From assembly GCA_002789675.1 (NCBI GenBank), contig PFTR01000108.1, positions 35,096 through 99,095 of the forward strand: a stretch of DNA of 64,000 nt, given 5' to 3'. Origin of the DNA: Alphaproteobacteria bacterium CG_4_9_14_3_um_filter_47_13 (lineage in GTDB: Bacteria; Pseudomonadota; Alphaproteobacteria; Micavibrionales; Micavibrionaceae). Positions 36,876 through 46,997 of this stretch are shown piece by piece (within the stretch, counting starts at the first letter, position 1; each line of letters begins with the position of its first letter). A program made the position numbers and the translations under genes. The notes below the pieces were generated by a model. That model was not told the origin of the DNA. It made no database searches and was given only the letters and a program-made list of their open reading frames with translations.

Positions 36876-37604
36876 TTATACAGCGTTCAACACAACCCCG
36901 ATTACTTTGGCAGACTGCAAAATATCAAGGCTGCGTTTGATTTCATCAACGGTTGTAACACCTTCGCGCACAACCATGAGAAAGGTGTCGACATAGGGGA
37001 GGAAAACAAGGGGATCATCCTGTTCGAGTAAGGGAGGCATATCATAGATGATCAGACGGTCATCATATCGCTCTTTGAGTTCTGCCGCCAGTTTTTGCAT
37101 TTGCGGGGAGCCAAGCGTTTCCGATGAACGATCGACAGGCTTGCCTGCAGGAAACACGGTAATACGCTCAAAGGGTGTGTGAATAAGGCAGTCTTTAACA
37201 CTGGCGTTGCCGGCAAGATAATCGGTAAGGCCGACTTTTGGCTGGATTTCCAGATATTCTGCAACAGATGGTTTGCGCAGATCCAGATCAACCAGTAGAA
37301 CGGTCTGCTTCAAATCCTGTGCTATACTGACAGCAAGATTGGATGCTATGGTTGTTTTCCCGTCCCCATATCTGGGGCTGCTAATCGCAATAGTTTTAAA
37401 ATTGTTTTTGGACATTCCCTGCAAAATCTGGGTTCGCAAAAAACGGAATAAATCGGCTTCCTTGCTGCGGGTTCTGTGCGCAATAATATGATGACGATCA
37501 AGGGCAGCTTCAAAATCAGACAGGCTTGCCTTTTCCTCATCCAAAGATGCTGTATCAGGCTTCAGCAGCCCGTGTATTTTTTTTATAACTGACCCGTAAT
37601 TCAT
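36876..37604 (-). CDS. CpsD/CapB-type tyrosine kinase-like P-loop protein of the exopolysaccharide locus
   Basis: SPRYGDGKTTIASNLAVSIAQ, VLLVDLDLRKPSV, IIYDMPPLL; no C-terminal Tyr cluster. Confidence 0.85.
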   Translation of the reverse strand: MNYGSVIKKIHGLLKPDTASLDEEKASLSDFEAALDRHHIIAHRTRSKEADLFRFLRTQILQGMSKNNFKTIAISSPRYGDGKTTIASNLAVSIAQDLKQTVLLVDLDLRKPSVAEYLEIQPKVGLTDYLAGNASVKDCLIHTPFERITVFPAGKPVDRSSETLGSPQMQKLAAELKERYDDRLIIYDMPPLLEQDDPLVFLPYVDTFLMVVREGVTTVDEIKRSLDILQSAKVIGVVLNAV

Positions 37605-37655
37605 TTTTATTCCTTTAGGAGCAGGGAAAGAAGAGTTTTCATATATACCACAATA

Positions 37656-39407
37656 CTATTTTAGTCCAATTTTCCGCAATGCCCTTTTTTCATCCAGAGT
37701 TCTCAGCCGTGGAATGACCACGAGCGGGGCAGTGCCAATCAGCGCTTCCAATTGATTGGGTCCCACAACACTTTGCGATAGAATTTGAAGCCCGAGAACA
37801 CCTCCGAGGCCTGCCATAATAGCAAAAATAAAGCCTGCTGCGAGAATAAGCTTTCTTGATGGTGTTGTGCTTAAAGGCAGCTCAGGAGGGTTGATAATGG
37901 CAAGACGGCGACCCACATGGCCTTCCTCAATGGTTCTGTTCATATCTGCGGCCAGTTTTCTGGCTTTGAGTTCACGGTACAGGATTACCATATTATCATA
38001 ATCTCTTGCGAGAGCGGCCATTTTTTGTTCACTGGCCGGATTGGCTGCAATGGCTGCCCGATATTCTGTTTCCTGTCCCTTGACTTCGTCTCTTTGTTTT
38101 TCCAATGCTTTTTGCTGCGCTTCGGTCGCTTCCAGTTGTGCGACAATTTGCAGATAAGCAGGGTTGTCAGCATCCTTTTTAATCAGGCTATCTGTATTGT
38201 TTTTGGCAAGTTTTTCAGCGTCTTTTAATTGGTTTTCAAGTTTTTCAAGCTGGTATTTCAGCGAAATATAATCCGGATGTCCGGTTCCATACGAATTCTG
38301 AACCATCGCAAATTTTGCTTTTGTATCCTTGATATTTGCCTTTAAACGGGCAATAAAATTAACCGGATCCACTTCACCTTCCAAAGCATCTATTTGCCGT
38401 GAAACCTTCAGGACATCAGGATGTTTCAGACCGTATTTTGCTGTCAGAGTGGCATATTGTGATTTGAGTCCCCGCAGCTGAAGAGAAGGTGTTGTCAGAA
38501 CTTCACCATTTTCACCAAGGATACGTGAATAGGACTCCGTCTGGGCAAGCTGGGAACGCAAAGCACCTATAAGGCCAAGATGGGATATAATCTCGCTTTC
38601 GATTGCCAATAGGCGGGATGTTGTGGTAATTGAAGCCTGTTGATTAAAAGCAAGAGCATCAGATCTGATATTGCCGTTTGTTGCCCTGAATTCAGCAATT
38701 TTCTTTTCCTGCTCTTCTAGAGATTCAGTCAGAATATCAATTTGTCCTTCAAGAAAATCAGATGTTTTCTGTGCTGTCTCGCGTCTTTCCTTCAGATCTT
38801 CATCAAGAAAGCGGGATACAAGCTCATTAACGGTTTTTTGCGCCAGAAGAGGATCCGAATATTCAAAACTCAAAACAAAGGCAATGGCGGAGAGCTGGAG
38901 GATTGTTGCTTTCTGCGCTGATGCAGGGTTGGCAAGCGATGTACTGATCAATTGAATATCAATTTTGTCACGAAGATCTTTTGCAATATAAGCAATCGGT
39001 CTTTCATTGCGTTCATCCGGATAAAGATTTAGCTTGGCAATAATTTCGCCCAGAGAATTGGTCGAAAGAACTTTTTGTTCGAGGCGGCTGATTTGTAAAT
39101 CAGCCATCACCTCTGCGGTCATCATGTTTCCGTTTGTGCCATCCGCCGCGTCCATGGCGATTTCTGGCCGAGCGACTTCCACTGTAGCATATGCGCGATA
39201 TTTCGACCATTTCATGGCGAAAACAATAGATGCGAGCAGTATGATACTAAAAATAATAAAAAATATCATTTTACGGCGTTTTAAAACCGACACATATTCA
39301 AGAGGATAAAATGTTGCCATACCGACTTTAATTCCTAATTTTTTATGTATTGTCCCGAAATGATATACCTGTTTTTTCGGCATGATACAACGATTATGGT
39401 TTACCAA
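37656..39407 (-). CDS. Wzz/GumC-type polysaccharide chain-length determinant
   Basis: Two terminal TM segments flanking long coiled coils; RRLAIINPPELPLSTTPSRKLILAAGFI. Confidence 0.87.
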   Translation of the reverse strand: MVNHNRCIMPKKQVYHFGTIHKKLGIKVGMATFYPLEYVSVLKRRKMIFFIIFSIILLASIVFAMKWSKYRAYATVEVARPEIAMDAADGTNGNMMTAEVMADLQISRLEQKVLSTNSLGEIIAKLNLYPDERNERPIAYIAKDLRDKIDIQLISTSLANPASAQKATILQLSAIAFVLSFEYSDPLLAQKTVNELVSRFLDEDLKERRETAQKTSDFLEGQIDILTESLEEQEKKIAEFRATNGNIRSDALAFNQQASITTTSRLLAIESEIISHLGLIGALRSQLAQTESYSRILGENGEVLTTPSLQLRGLKSQYATLTAKYGLKHPDVLKVSRQIDALEGEVDPVNFIARLKANIKDTKAKFAMVQNSYGTGHPDYISLKYQLEKLENQLKDAEKLAKNNTDSLIKKDADNPAYLQIVAQLEATEAQQKALEKQRDEVKGQETEYRAAIAANPASEQKMAALARDYDNMVILYRELKARKLAADMNRTIEEGHVGRRLAIINPPELPLSTTPSRKLILAAGFIFAIMAGLGGVLGLQILSQSVVGPNQLEALIGTAPLVVIPRLRTLDEKRALRKIGLK

Positions 39408-40566
39408 AACTGTATGTTAAAGAAACTCTTGCAATACTTCGCTCTGCCTCTCCCCGATTTTCTGTCAATTCCTCCTGCCGATACTTCTGGGAAAGAGAAA
39501 AATCCCAGCGATCTGTAGCGTCATAAACCAAAGCGATCGACTCTTCCCGTGCGGTATCAAGATCATCTGTTGAACCTGCGGTCTGTTCTGTTTTTTGATA
39601 AACAGCATTCATATTCAGATTCCATTTGGGGTTTATTGAAAATTTATTTTCTATCCTGGCGCTTATCAGATTGGCCTCAGTGCCATTCGCGAAAGGCTGT
39701 CTTGTCTTCGAAAGGCCGAGCACACTCTGGTTTCTCTGACCCATATATTCAAATTCTCCGGAATAAACAGGATTGTATTCCCAACTGTCGTCCGCAAGGG
39801 GGTAACCATCAAACTTTGATCCAAGCACACCTGCAGAAAGCCCGATAGAAAACTCGGGTCTAAAGCGGTATTGCCATCCCAAAGAAGGCCCTAAACTGTC
39901 AACTTTTTGATCGCTATTCTCAAGTGAGCTATAGCGCTGAGCCTGAAAAGATACAGAGACTATCTGCAAGGGAGACAGGCTATGTACAAAGGAAGGCACC
40001 AGAGATGTTGTTCGATAATCTGTCAGAAAAGCGCTGTCTTCATAGGATCTTTCGAGCCACGAACCATGAAGCGCCAGTTTACTACGGGGTGACAGGGAAT
40101 AGGCTATATCGGGTTCCATTCTCCATGTCAGCCGCCGGTTTGTTCGCGGATTACGGCCAAATGTAGTGATCTCTCCCGTGCGGGTTGTGTCATAATCTAA
40201 AGCGCTTTCCAGAGACAACTCCCAAAGCTCTGTATTTTTTTTAATCCCGGCTCCAAGAGACAAATCATTGGAGTTAAAAGAGGCTTCATTAAACTGATTG
40301 TGCGTGGCGGCCAGTTCAGCTTTTAGCGCTGCATTTTGTGTTTCGCGACCGAGCTCGAGAGATGCTCTGGTTTCAGAACCCCAGATATCGGACTCTCCTT
40401 CTACCAGCATTAACGGGTTGGAATCCCATATTATGGTTTCGCTGGTATCAAGCTTAATCTTATCCTGAGCGATGGCAGGCGTGATTCCGCACGAAAGAAC
40501 AAATCCAGCCAATAAAACCCTTGCCAGAAAATAAGAGTTTGCGAAGATGGGTAAAATGTTTTCCAT
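39394..40566 (-). CDS. Outer-membrane beta-barrel protein of the exopolysaccharide/PEP-CTERM locus
   Basis: Signal peptide; repeated amphipathic strands; C-terminal ...SIARVSLTYSFGKP; position in locus. Confidence 0.7.
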   Translation of the reverse strand: MENILPIFANSYFLARVLLAGFVLSCGITPAIAQDKIKLDTSETIIWDSNPLMLVEGESDIWGSETRASLELGRETQNAALKAELAATHNQFNEASFNSNDLSLGAGIKKNTELWELSLESALDYDTTRTGEITTFGRNPRTNRRLTWRMEPDIAYSLSPRSKLALHGSWLERSYEDSAFLTDYRTTSLVPSFVHSLSPLQIVSVSFQAQRYSSLENSDQKVDSLGPSLGWQYRFRPEFSIGLSAGVLGSKFDGYPLADDSWEYNPVYSGEFEYMGQRNQSVLGLSKTRQPFANGTEANLISARIENKFSINPKWNLNMNAVYQKTEQTAGSTDDLDTAREESIALVYDATDRWDFSLSQKYRQEELTENRGEAERSIARVSLTYSFGKP

Positions 40567-40569
40567 AGA

Positions 40570-41151
40570 TTAGAAAAGACCGGACGCAGGAACAACAATA
40601 ATATCGCCGGGGAGAAGATTAATATCCTTTTCAAGCTCCTTGCCTTTAGAAATTGTATGATAAGGAAACGCAATTTTCTCCTTTTCACCATTCAATCTTT
40701 CTCGAATAACAATAATTTTGTCTTCATCAGCATAAGGAGTCAAGCCACCAACCTGACTAAGAATCTGCATAACCCCCATCCGGGTATTCAAAATAATTTC
40801 TCCCGGTTTTTGAACCTGACCAATGACGCTGACTTTATGACCGAGCGGCATTTTCACACTGACCGTAACGGCGGCATCGGGTATATAAGAAACAAGACTT
40901 TTACGAATAATATCCTGTACACTTGCAGGACTCAAATTTTTTACATTCAATGTCCCAACGAGAGGAAAAGTAATAGTTCCATCAGGCAATACCAGAACTT
41001 CCTGATCCATCCCTTCTTCTTTCCAGACATTGATATGCAGAACATCCCCCGGGAGAATGATAAACGCACCGTTATACGCCATTACAGGATGAGAGAATGT
41101 AAAATTTATAAAAACAAACGCAGCCAAAAAGACAGTTATTATTTTTTTCAT
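40570..41151 (-). CDS. Polysaccharide export protein (Wza/SLBB family)
   Basis: ILPGDVLHINVWKEEGMDQEVLVLPDGTITFPLVGTLNVKNLSP...VSVIGQVQKPGEI...LLPGDIIVVP. Confidence 0.92.
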   Translation of the reverse strand: MKKIITVFLAAFVFINFTFSHPVMAYNGAFIILPGDVLHINVWKEEGMDQEVLVLPDGTITFPLVGTLNVKNLSPASVQDIIRKSLVSYIPDAAVTVSVKMPLGHKVSVIGQVQKPGEIILNTRMGVMQILSQVGGLTPYADEDKIIVIRERLNGEKEKIAFPYHTISKGKELEKDINLLPGDIIVVPASGLF

Positions 41152-41259
41152 AGGTCACTCGCATGTTAAAAAGAAGGGGTATCATCAAAATTGATATAAA
41201 CGATGAGCCACAAAAATAGCAATAAAATAATTGTGTTTTATGTCATCCTATTGCGCTCT

Positions 41260-41292
41260 AAAATAAAAGAAACACCCGTCAGGGTGTTTCTT
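41260..41292 (-). terminator. Intrinsic terminator after the VPLPA-CTERM gene
   Basis: aagaaacaccc-gtca-gggtgtttctt perfect 11-bp stem with a T-rich tail on the minus strand. Confidence 0.75.
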
Positions 41293-41316
41293 ATGAACCT
41301 TAATAGTTTAGAAAAA

Positions 41317-41955
41317 TCAGGCAGCAAGCAGTCCTGCATTGATTTTTTTTCTTTTCCGCGCACCAAAACCAGCTAATGCAGCGAGACCAATACCGAACAA
41401 AGGTAAGGCCGCTGGAAGAGGAACAGCCGATACGGAATAGGCAATTTCAAGGTTTTTATTCCCAAGAACCAGCCCTGCAAATAGGTTGACATAATCCACA
41501 ACACCGGAAGAGAAGTTTTTGATGGTTGATGTTGCTGTATTATTATCAAAGTCAATCTGGGCGCTGGCAACAGACAGAGCTGTCGAAGGAAAACCATCAA
41601 CTGTTCCATTTGTTGACGAAAGACCCAAAGGCGCAATACTAACCGATTTCCCTGCAAAGTCACTGCCGCCATCTATATAAGAGTACGAGCTTCCTGCTGC
41701 CAGAAAACCGCTTACAAGATTGCCAGCGAAATTGTAAGTAAAAGTAATCATACCATTGGCAGGAAGAGATCCTGTAATTTTATTCAAAATAAGATTACCG
41801 AAATGATCGGCTGTAATCGTTCCAGTTTGCCCAATTGATACAGTACCCATATCAACACCGGCATTAAAATCAACCGTAGCTGCCGAAACAGTTCCGACCT
41901 TTAGTGTAAGCGCCAGAACCAGAACAGTAACCATTAAGAAGCGATGAAATATCAT
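41317..41955 (-). CDS. VPLPA-CTERM (PEP-CTERM-like) sorting-signal protein
   Basis: Signal peptide; C-terminus VPLPAALPLFGIGLAALAGFGARKRKK = VPLPA motif + TM + basic cluster. Confidence 0.87.
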   Translation of the reverse strand: MIFHRFLMVTVLVLALTLKVGTVSAATVDFNAGVDMGTVSIGQTGTITADHFGNLILNKITGSLPANGMITFTYNFAGNLVSGFLAAGSSYSYIDGGSDFAGKSVSIAPLGLSSTNGTVDGFPSTALSVASAQIDFDNNTATSTIKNFSSGVVDYVNLFAGLVLGNKNLEIAYSVSAVPLPAALPLFGIGLAALAGFGARKRKKINAGLLAA

Positions 41956-42127
41956 TTTTTACACCTAACAAAAAAATTATATGAAAGAAAATACCTAACA
42001 TAATATTTATGAAATTGCAAGATCTTTCTTAAATACGCTAGCAGATAAAAGTTCTGGTAAATAGTTGAATTATATTGTACAGCCCTTATCTTATTTCGTT
42101 CCATAAGGGAACAGGGAGAAAAAATCT

Positions 42128-44518
42128 ATGAGATCCTACAGAATATTTTATGTAGCTTTAATGCTTTTGTCAATGGTGATGCTCGCTTCCTGTGACAACG
42201 CGGAAGAGAAATATCAAAAATATCTTAAGCGCGGTGATACTTTCTATGACAATCATGATTATATTAAAGCGCGGCTGGAGTATAAAAACGCCGCCAAGAT
42301 TATGCCGGCGAATGCGCGTGTTATTTATAGTCTGGGTCTAGTAGAAGAAGCAGAGGGTACTCTACAAAGCGCGCTTTCCGCATTTTTGGTTGCGGAGCAG
42401 CAGGATCCGGCATATGAACCTGTTCTCCTCAAACTTGCCGAATTTTACCTCACAGCGCAGCAGTTTGAAGAAGCGAGAATCAGGGTTAATAAAATTCTGG
42501 AAATGAACCCGCAGCATGCAACCGCCCATGCCCTCAAAGGATCTCTATTTCTAAGAGAAAAAGCTTTTGCCAGGGCGGAGCAGGAAGTAGAGATCGCCTT
42601 ACAAAATGATTCTGACAATGTAATTGCCTACTCTGTATTAACGGGAATTCATATTGCAAAAAAAGAACTCGGGAGTGCGCTTGATGTTTTGGAAAAGGCT
42701 ATCTCTCTTAACAAAAAAGAACTTTCTTTTTATCTTTTAAAAGCGGCTATTTATAGCGAACAAGATAATATTGATGCTATCGCACAGGTTTATAAAGAAA
42801 TTTTTGAGCTTTATCCTGAAAAAATCCGCTTTCGATTTGATCTTGCGAAAATCCTGTCAGATGTGGGTAAAATGGTCGAGGCAGGTGCTGTCTATCGTGA
42901 CACAGTCCGTGATTTTCCTGAAAATCCTGAAGCCAAACACAGACTGATTTCATTTCTCGAAGGTCAAGAAAACATGGAGATCGCCGAGAAGGAACTACAG
43001 TCTTTTATTCAATCAAGCCCCGAGCAGAAGATTTTTCATCTTTGGCTTGCGGATCTTTACATACGAAATCATCAGGATGAGCGTGCTGTTGCCACTCTTG
43101 AAAATATTATAAACACCGAACCGAATGACTGGATCGGCTTGAATGCCAGCACGGCTCTTGCCGAAATCCAGTTAAGCAAAGGCGACATTGAACTGGCAGA
43201 AAATCTTATCAGTTCGGTTCTGAAAAAAGATGTCAATAATCGTGAAGCGCTTCTTCTCCAGGCTAATCTGGCTTTTTCGCAAGGTGACTATCAAAAATCA
43301 ATCGTCGATCTCAGAACAATCCTGCAGGATGACCCCGGTTCTTTGAAAGCCTCTCGAATTCTGGCAGAGGCTTTTCTTATTCAGGGTCGCATCGATCTTG
43401 CGGTCGATACACTCCTTCAGGCTGCTGAAAAGCATCCCGAGGAAAAAGGCACACGTGTCAGATTAGCGCAATTTTATGCCTTGCGCGGAAACTATGAGAA
43501 AGCAAAAGAGATTCTTCTTGGCATTATCAATATTGATCCCGCATATTCTGTCGGCTGGGAAACACTTGCCAGACTATCCATAGAAAACAAGCAATGGGAA
43601 AAAGCGGAAGAGGCTGTCGCAAAACTGGAAAAACAGGAAGGGCAAAAAGAAGTTGCCGCCTTTCTTGATGCCAGAATTAAAGAAAAAACAGGAATGACAC
43701 CACAGGCTGTCATACTTTATAAAGAAATTATCAAAGCCAGCCCCTCCGCACCGATTGCGGCCTACGCCCTTTCTTCTCTTCTGGAAATGTCTCACGCGCC
43801 GGAGCATTTGAAAGATATGAAAAGCTTTCTTCTCTCTCTTCATTCTGACAGTTCGACTATTTTAACAGTTTTGGGGGGTGTTGAGGCCGCGCTTGGTCAT
43901 GAGGAAGAGGCTGAAGCCGCTTTTAGATCTGCAATCAGGGAAAATGCCCGTGACCAGACTCCTTATATTTTGCTTGCAGAAATTCTCATTCAGCAAGAGG
44001 AAATGGAGCAAGCGCTCGAGATGCTGAAAAAAGCGGAAGACGCCCTCCCTACGGAAATCAAAGCCTCGATGATGCGCGCTGATCTTCTGATACAAAGCGG
44101 ACGGATAGACGAGGCCATCTCTGTCTATGAAAATATTCTGCAACGAAATGATAGAGCCGATGCTGTCGCAAACAATCTATCCCAGACTCTTGCGGATTTC
44201 AAATATCAGGACAAAGAGGCAATGGAAAGAGCGCAGCATATTGCAGAACGGTTTATAAATGCCGACAATCCTTATTTTCTGGATACGCTGGGCTGGGTTT
44301 ATTTCAAACAGAAACGGATTGAACAGGCTGAACCCATTCTAGCGCGTGCTGTTATCCTTTTGAAGCAACCAAATCCACAGATTGACTATCATTATGGCGC
44401 CTTATTGCTTGAAAGCGGACAAAAAGACAAAGCAAAAGAATATCTTCAGCGCGCAGTTTCCGGTACAAAATATCAGGGCTTTGAAGAAGCACAGAAGCTT
44501 TTGCACACAATCAACTAG
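42128..44518 (+). CDS. TPR-repeat lipoprotein, PEP-CTERM system (PrsT-like)
   Basis: Lipobox SMVMLASC; tandem TPRs throughout (e.g. YIKARLEYKNAAKIMPANARVIYSLGLVEEAEG); next to EPS/VPLPA-CTERM genes. Confidence 0.82.
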   Translation: MRSYRIFYVALMLLSMVMLASCDNAEEKYQKYLKRGDTFYDNHDYIKARLEYKNAAKIMPANARVIYSLGLVEEAEGTLQSALSAFLVAEQQDPAYEPVLLKLAEFYLTAQQFEEARIRVNKILEMNPQHATAHALKGSLFLREKAFARAEQEVEIALQNDSDNVIAYSVLTGIHIAKKELGSALDVLEKAISLNKKELSFYLLKAAIYSEQDNIDAIAQVYKEIFELYPEKIRFRFDLAKILSDVGKMVEAGAVYRDTVRDFPENPEAKHRLISFLEGQENMEIAEKELQSFIQSSPEQKIFHLWLADLYIRNHQDERAVATLENIINTEPNDWIGLNASTALAEIQLSKGDIELAENLISSVLKKDVNNREALLLQANLAFSQGDYQKSIVDLRTILQDDPGSLKASRILAEAFLIQGRIDLAVDTLLQAAEKHPEEKGTRVRLAQFYALRGNYEKAKEILLGIINIDPAYSVGWETLARLSIENKQWEKAEEAVAKLEKQEGQKEVAAFLDARIKEKTGMTPQAVILYKEIIKASPSAPIAAYALSSLLEMSHAPEHLKDMKSFLLSLHSDSSTILTVLGGVEAALGHEEEAEAAFRSAIRENARDQTPYILLAEILIQQEEMEQALEMLKKAEDALPTEIKASMMRADLLIQSGRIDEAISVYENILQRNDRADAVANNLSQTLADFKYQDKEAMERAQHIAERFINADNPYFLDTLGWVYFKQKRIEQAEPILARAVILLKQPNPQIDYHYGALLLESGQKDKAKEYLQRAVSGTKYQGFEEAQKLLHTIN

Positions 44519-44631
44519 ATGTTTCGTTCCACGATACGTGGTAGAGTTAAACATCTGATATTCTGGATTTCTTTCCCTGTTACAAAAACAGGATAAGAGT
44601 TCTTTTGAATATAACGAAACAGGATCTTTTC

Positions 44632-45312
44632 ATGAGTGATAATATCATAGCGGCCAGATCATCCGGTGAAGTATTAGATTATCTTTTGAAACGCCGCAGC
44701 GTGTCTCTGAAATATCTCCGTGACCCTGGCCCCGACACACAGCAAATCAATTTAATTCTAAAAGCTGCAAGCCGTGTTCCTGACCATGGCAAGTTATTTC
44801 CCTGGTATTTTCTTGTCTTTCAGGGAAAGGCACGAGTTGATATTGGCAACATTATTGCAAAAGCCTATAAAGATAGGGAACCTGATGCCGCGCCTGCCAA
44901 ACTTATATTGGAAGCGGAACGATTTTTGCGCGCCCCTGTCGTCATTGCTGTAATCAGCCGGATCAGAAAAAGCAGAAATCCGGTGTGGGAGCAAATATTA
45001 TCGGCAGGCGCTGTTTGCCAGAATCTTTGTCTTGCTGCCAATGCCAGCGGATTTGGCAGTAACTGGATTACGGAATGGTATGCTTATAATGAAACCGTCC
45101 GCCAGGCACTGGGGCTGGAAACACAGGATCATATCGCCGGGTTTATTTTTATCGGTACTCCCGCGCAGCAGCCGGAAGAGCGTATCCGTCCTGATCTTGC
45201 CGATATCACAACATTCTGGACACCGGATATAGATCTGAAAAAAGGAAATGATAACGAACATGGGAAACAGAGTTGGCCTGAAACCGGATTTGATTTTCAA
45301 AAACTTCTGTAA
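44632..45312 (+). CDS. Nitroreductase family protein
   Basis: LLKRRSVSLKYLRDPGP, ILKAASRVPDHGKLFPWYF, AANASGFGSNWITEW, AGFIFIGTP. Confidence 0.88.
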   Translation: MSDNIIAARSSGEVLDYLLKRRSVSLKYLRDPGPDTQQINLILKAASRVPDHGKLFPWYFLVFQGKARVDIGNIIAKAYKDREPDAAPAKLILEAERFLRAPVVIAVISRIRKSRNPVWEQILSAGAVCQNLCLAANASGFGSNWITEWYAYNETVRQALGLETQDHIAGFIFIGTPAQQPEERIRPDLADITTFWTPDIDLKKGNDNEHGKQSWPETGFDFQKLL

Positions 45313-45333
45313 AAGCTCTGACAGGGCAGACAA

Positions 45334-46272
45334 TCAGGAAAGCAGGATGGTTTTTTTATTATTCTGGCATTTTTTCATTTGTGCCGTGATATTTTCGGCT
45401 TCCAGACAACCGCGTAGACCTGCTTTATAATCAGGATAATGTAAATTGACTCCGAGCTCGCTTTTAATTTTTTTATTATAGATCCGCTTGTTGTCATTAT
45501 AGAAACTGCGTGCCATCGGGACAAGATCCGCATCGTCAAAAGAAATAAGAGGCGGCAATTCCATACCAAGAAGCTCACAGGCATAGGCAATGACTTCATG
45601 ACTCGATGCTGCACAATCATCACAAATATTATAAATGGCGCCGGGTTTCGGATGCTCCATCGAGGCCATAAGGACATTAATAATATCATTGACATGAATA
45701 CGGCTAAAAGCGTGACCCGGTTTTTCAATTCTTCGGGCGATGCCGGCGCGCATTGAATCAAGGGCGCTTCGCCCGGGGCCATAAATGCCAGCCAAACGGA
45801 AAATATGAACGGGCAGTCCGCTATTTTTATAAAGAGATAACCATTGTTCTTCTGCTTTAGCACGGCGGGAGCCCCGTTTGCTGGTTGGTCTTATTTCAGA
45901 TGTTTCGTCAACCCACTCTCCGTCACGGTCGCCATAAACGCTGGTCGAAGACAGATAGCCAATCCATTGTAAGTTCTTGTGCCGCAAAATATCATCACCA
46001 TGCATAAGAAAAACAGGATCGCCATAATCATCAGGCGGTGTAGAAATTAATAAATGTGTGACATCTTTCAGGAAAAGATCAGGATCATTCAAAGGCTGTT
46101 CATAATCAAAAATAAAAGTTTTGATATTCTGTTCCTGCATTTGTGCTTTTTTGTTCAGATCCCGCGTTGTTCCGGCGATGCTCCATCCGGCTTGCTTTTG
46201 CAGGGTACTTCCGAGATAGTCGCAGCAATAGCCGTAGCCAAAACAAAATAATTTATGCGCTTTTTTTGACAT
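45334..46272 (-). CDS. NAD(P)-dependent epimerase/SDR family protein (YeeZ-like)
   Basis: LFCFGYGYCCDYLG, YLSSTSVYGDRDGEWVDE, FRLAGIYGPGRSALDSMRAG, RIHVNDI. Confidence 0.85.
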   Translation of the reverse strand: MSKKAHKLFCFGYGYCCDYLGSTLQKQAGWSIAGTTRDLNKKAQMQEQNIKTFIFDYEQPLNDPDLFLKDVTHLLISTPPDDYGDPVFLMHGDDILRHKNLQWIGYLSSTSVYGDRDGEWVDETSEIRPTSKRGSRRAKAEEQWLSLYKNSGLPVHIFRLAGIYGPGRSALDSMRAGIARRIEKPGHAFSRIHVNDIINVLMASMEHPKPGAIYNICDDCAASSHEVIAYACELLGMELPPLISFDDADLVPMARSFYNDNKRIYNKKIKSELGVNLHYPDYKAGLRGCLEAENITAQMKKCQNNKKTILLS

Positions 46273-46279
46273 GGGCGCT

Positions 46280-46948
46280 CTAGAAATCTACGTTTTCGTA
46301 GTGCCCGGCAGGCATAAATCCCGGAATACGATCTTCCAGAAGGGGCTGGAAACTGGCGCGGGATTTCACACGGACATACCACTCCCGTGCGGCCTGATGC
46401 TCCTCCCAGGGAACATCACCAATATAATCAATTGCGGAAAGATGCGCGGCGGCGGCGATATCAGCTTGCGAAAAATTATCTCCTGCCAGCCATTTACGTT
46501 TTTCAATCAGAAATCCGATATAATCCAGATGGTAATGAATATTCGCATGACCGGCGCGAATTGAAGGGCCATGAGGTTCCCCCAGCTTAAGGAAGCGCTT
46601 CATCAGTTTTTCACCGACAAGATTATCCGTTACTTCCCGATTGAACTTGACATCGAACCAGCTGATAAGGCGACGTGTTTCCGCACGCTGTACAGAATCC
46701 GCGCCCAATAGATCAAGGGCAGGGTAAACTTCTTCCAGATATTCGCAAATAACCTGACTATTTGCCAAAGTCGTACCATCAGGCTCCACCAGAACGGGAA
46801 CATCCCCGGCAGGATTCAGTGTCAGAAACTCTGTCCGGCGTTCCCATATTTTTTCAATTTTCAAATCAAAATCAAGGCGCTTCTCGGCAAGGACAATTCG
46901 AACCTTGCGGGAAAAAGGATACAGCCAGAGATGAAATAATGTCCTCAT
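46280..46948 (-). CDS. Glutathione S-transferase family protein
   Basis: PFSRKVRIVLAEKRLDF, PAGDVPVLVEPDGTTLANSQVICEYLEE, FSQADIAAAAHLS. Confidence 0.9.
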   Translation of the reverse strand: MRTLFHLWLYPFSRKVRIVLAEKRLDFDLKIEKIWERRTEFLTLNPAGDVPVLVEPDGTTLANSQVICEYLEEVYPALDLLGADSVQRAETRRLISWFDVKFNREVTDNLVGEKLMKRFLKLGEPHGPSIRAGHANIHYHLDYIGFLIEKRKWLAGDNFSQADIAAAAHLSAIDYIGDVPWEEHQAAREWYVRVKSRASFQPLLEDRIPGFMPAGHYENVDF

Positions 46949-46997
46949 GTTATAAGTGTACCCGAGTGTAAGGCTTACGAAAACCCCTAAATGAGGA

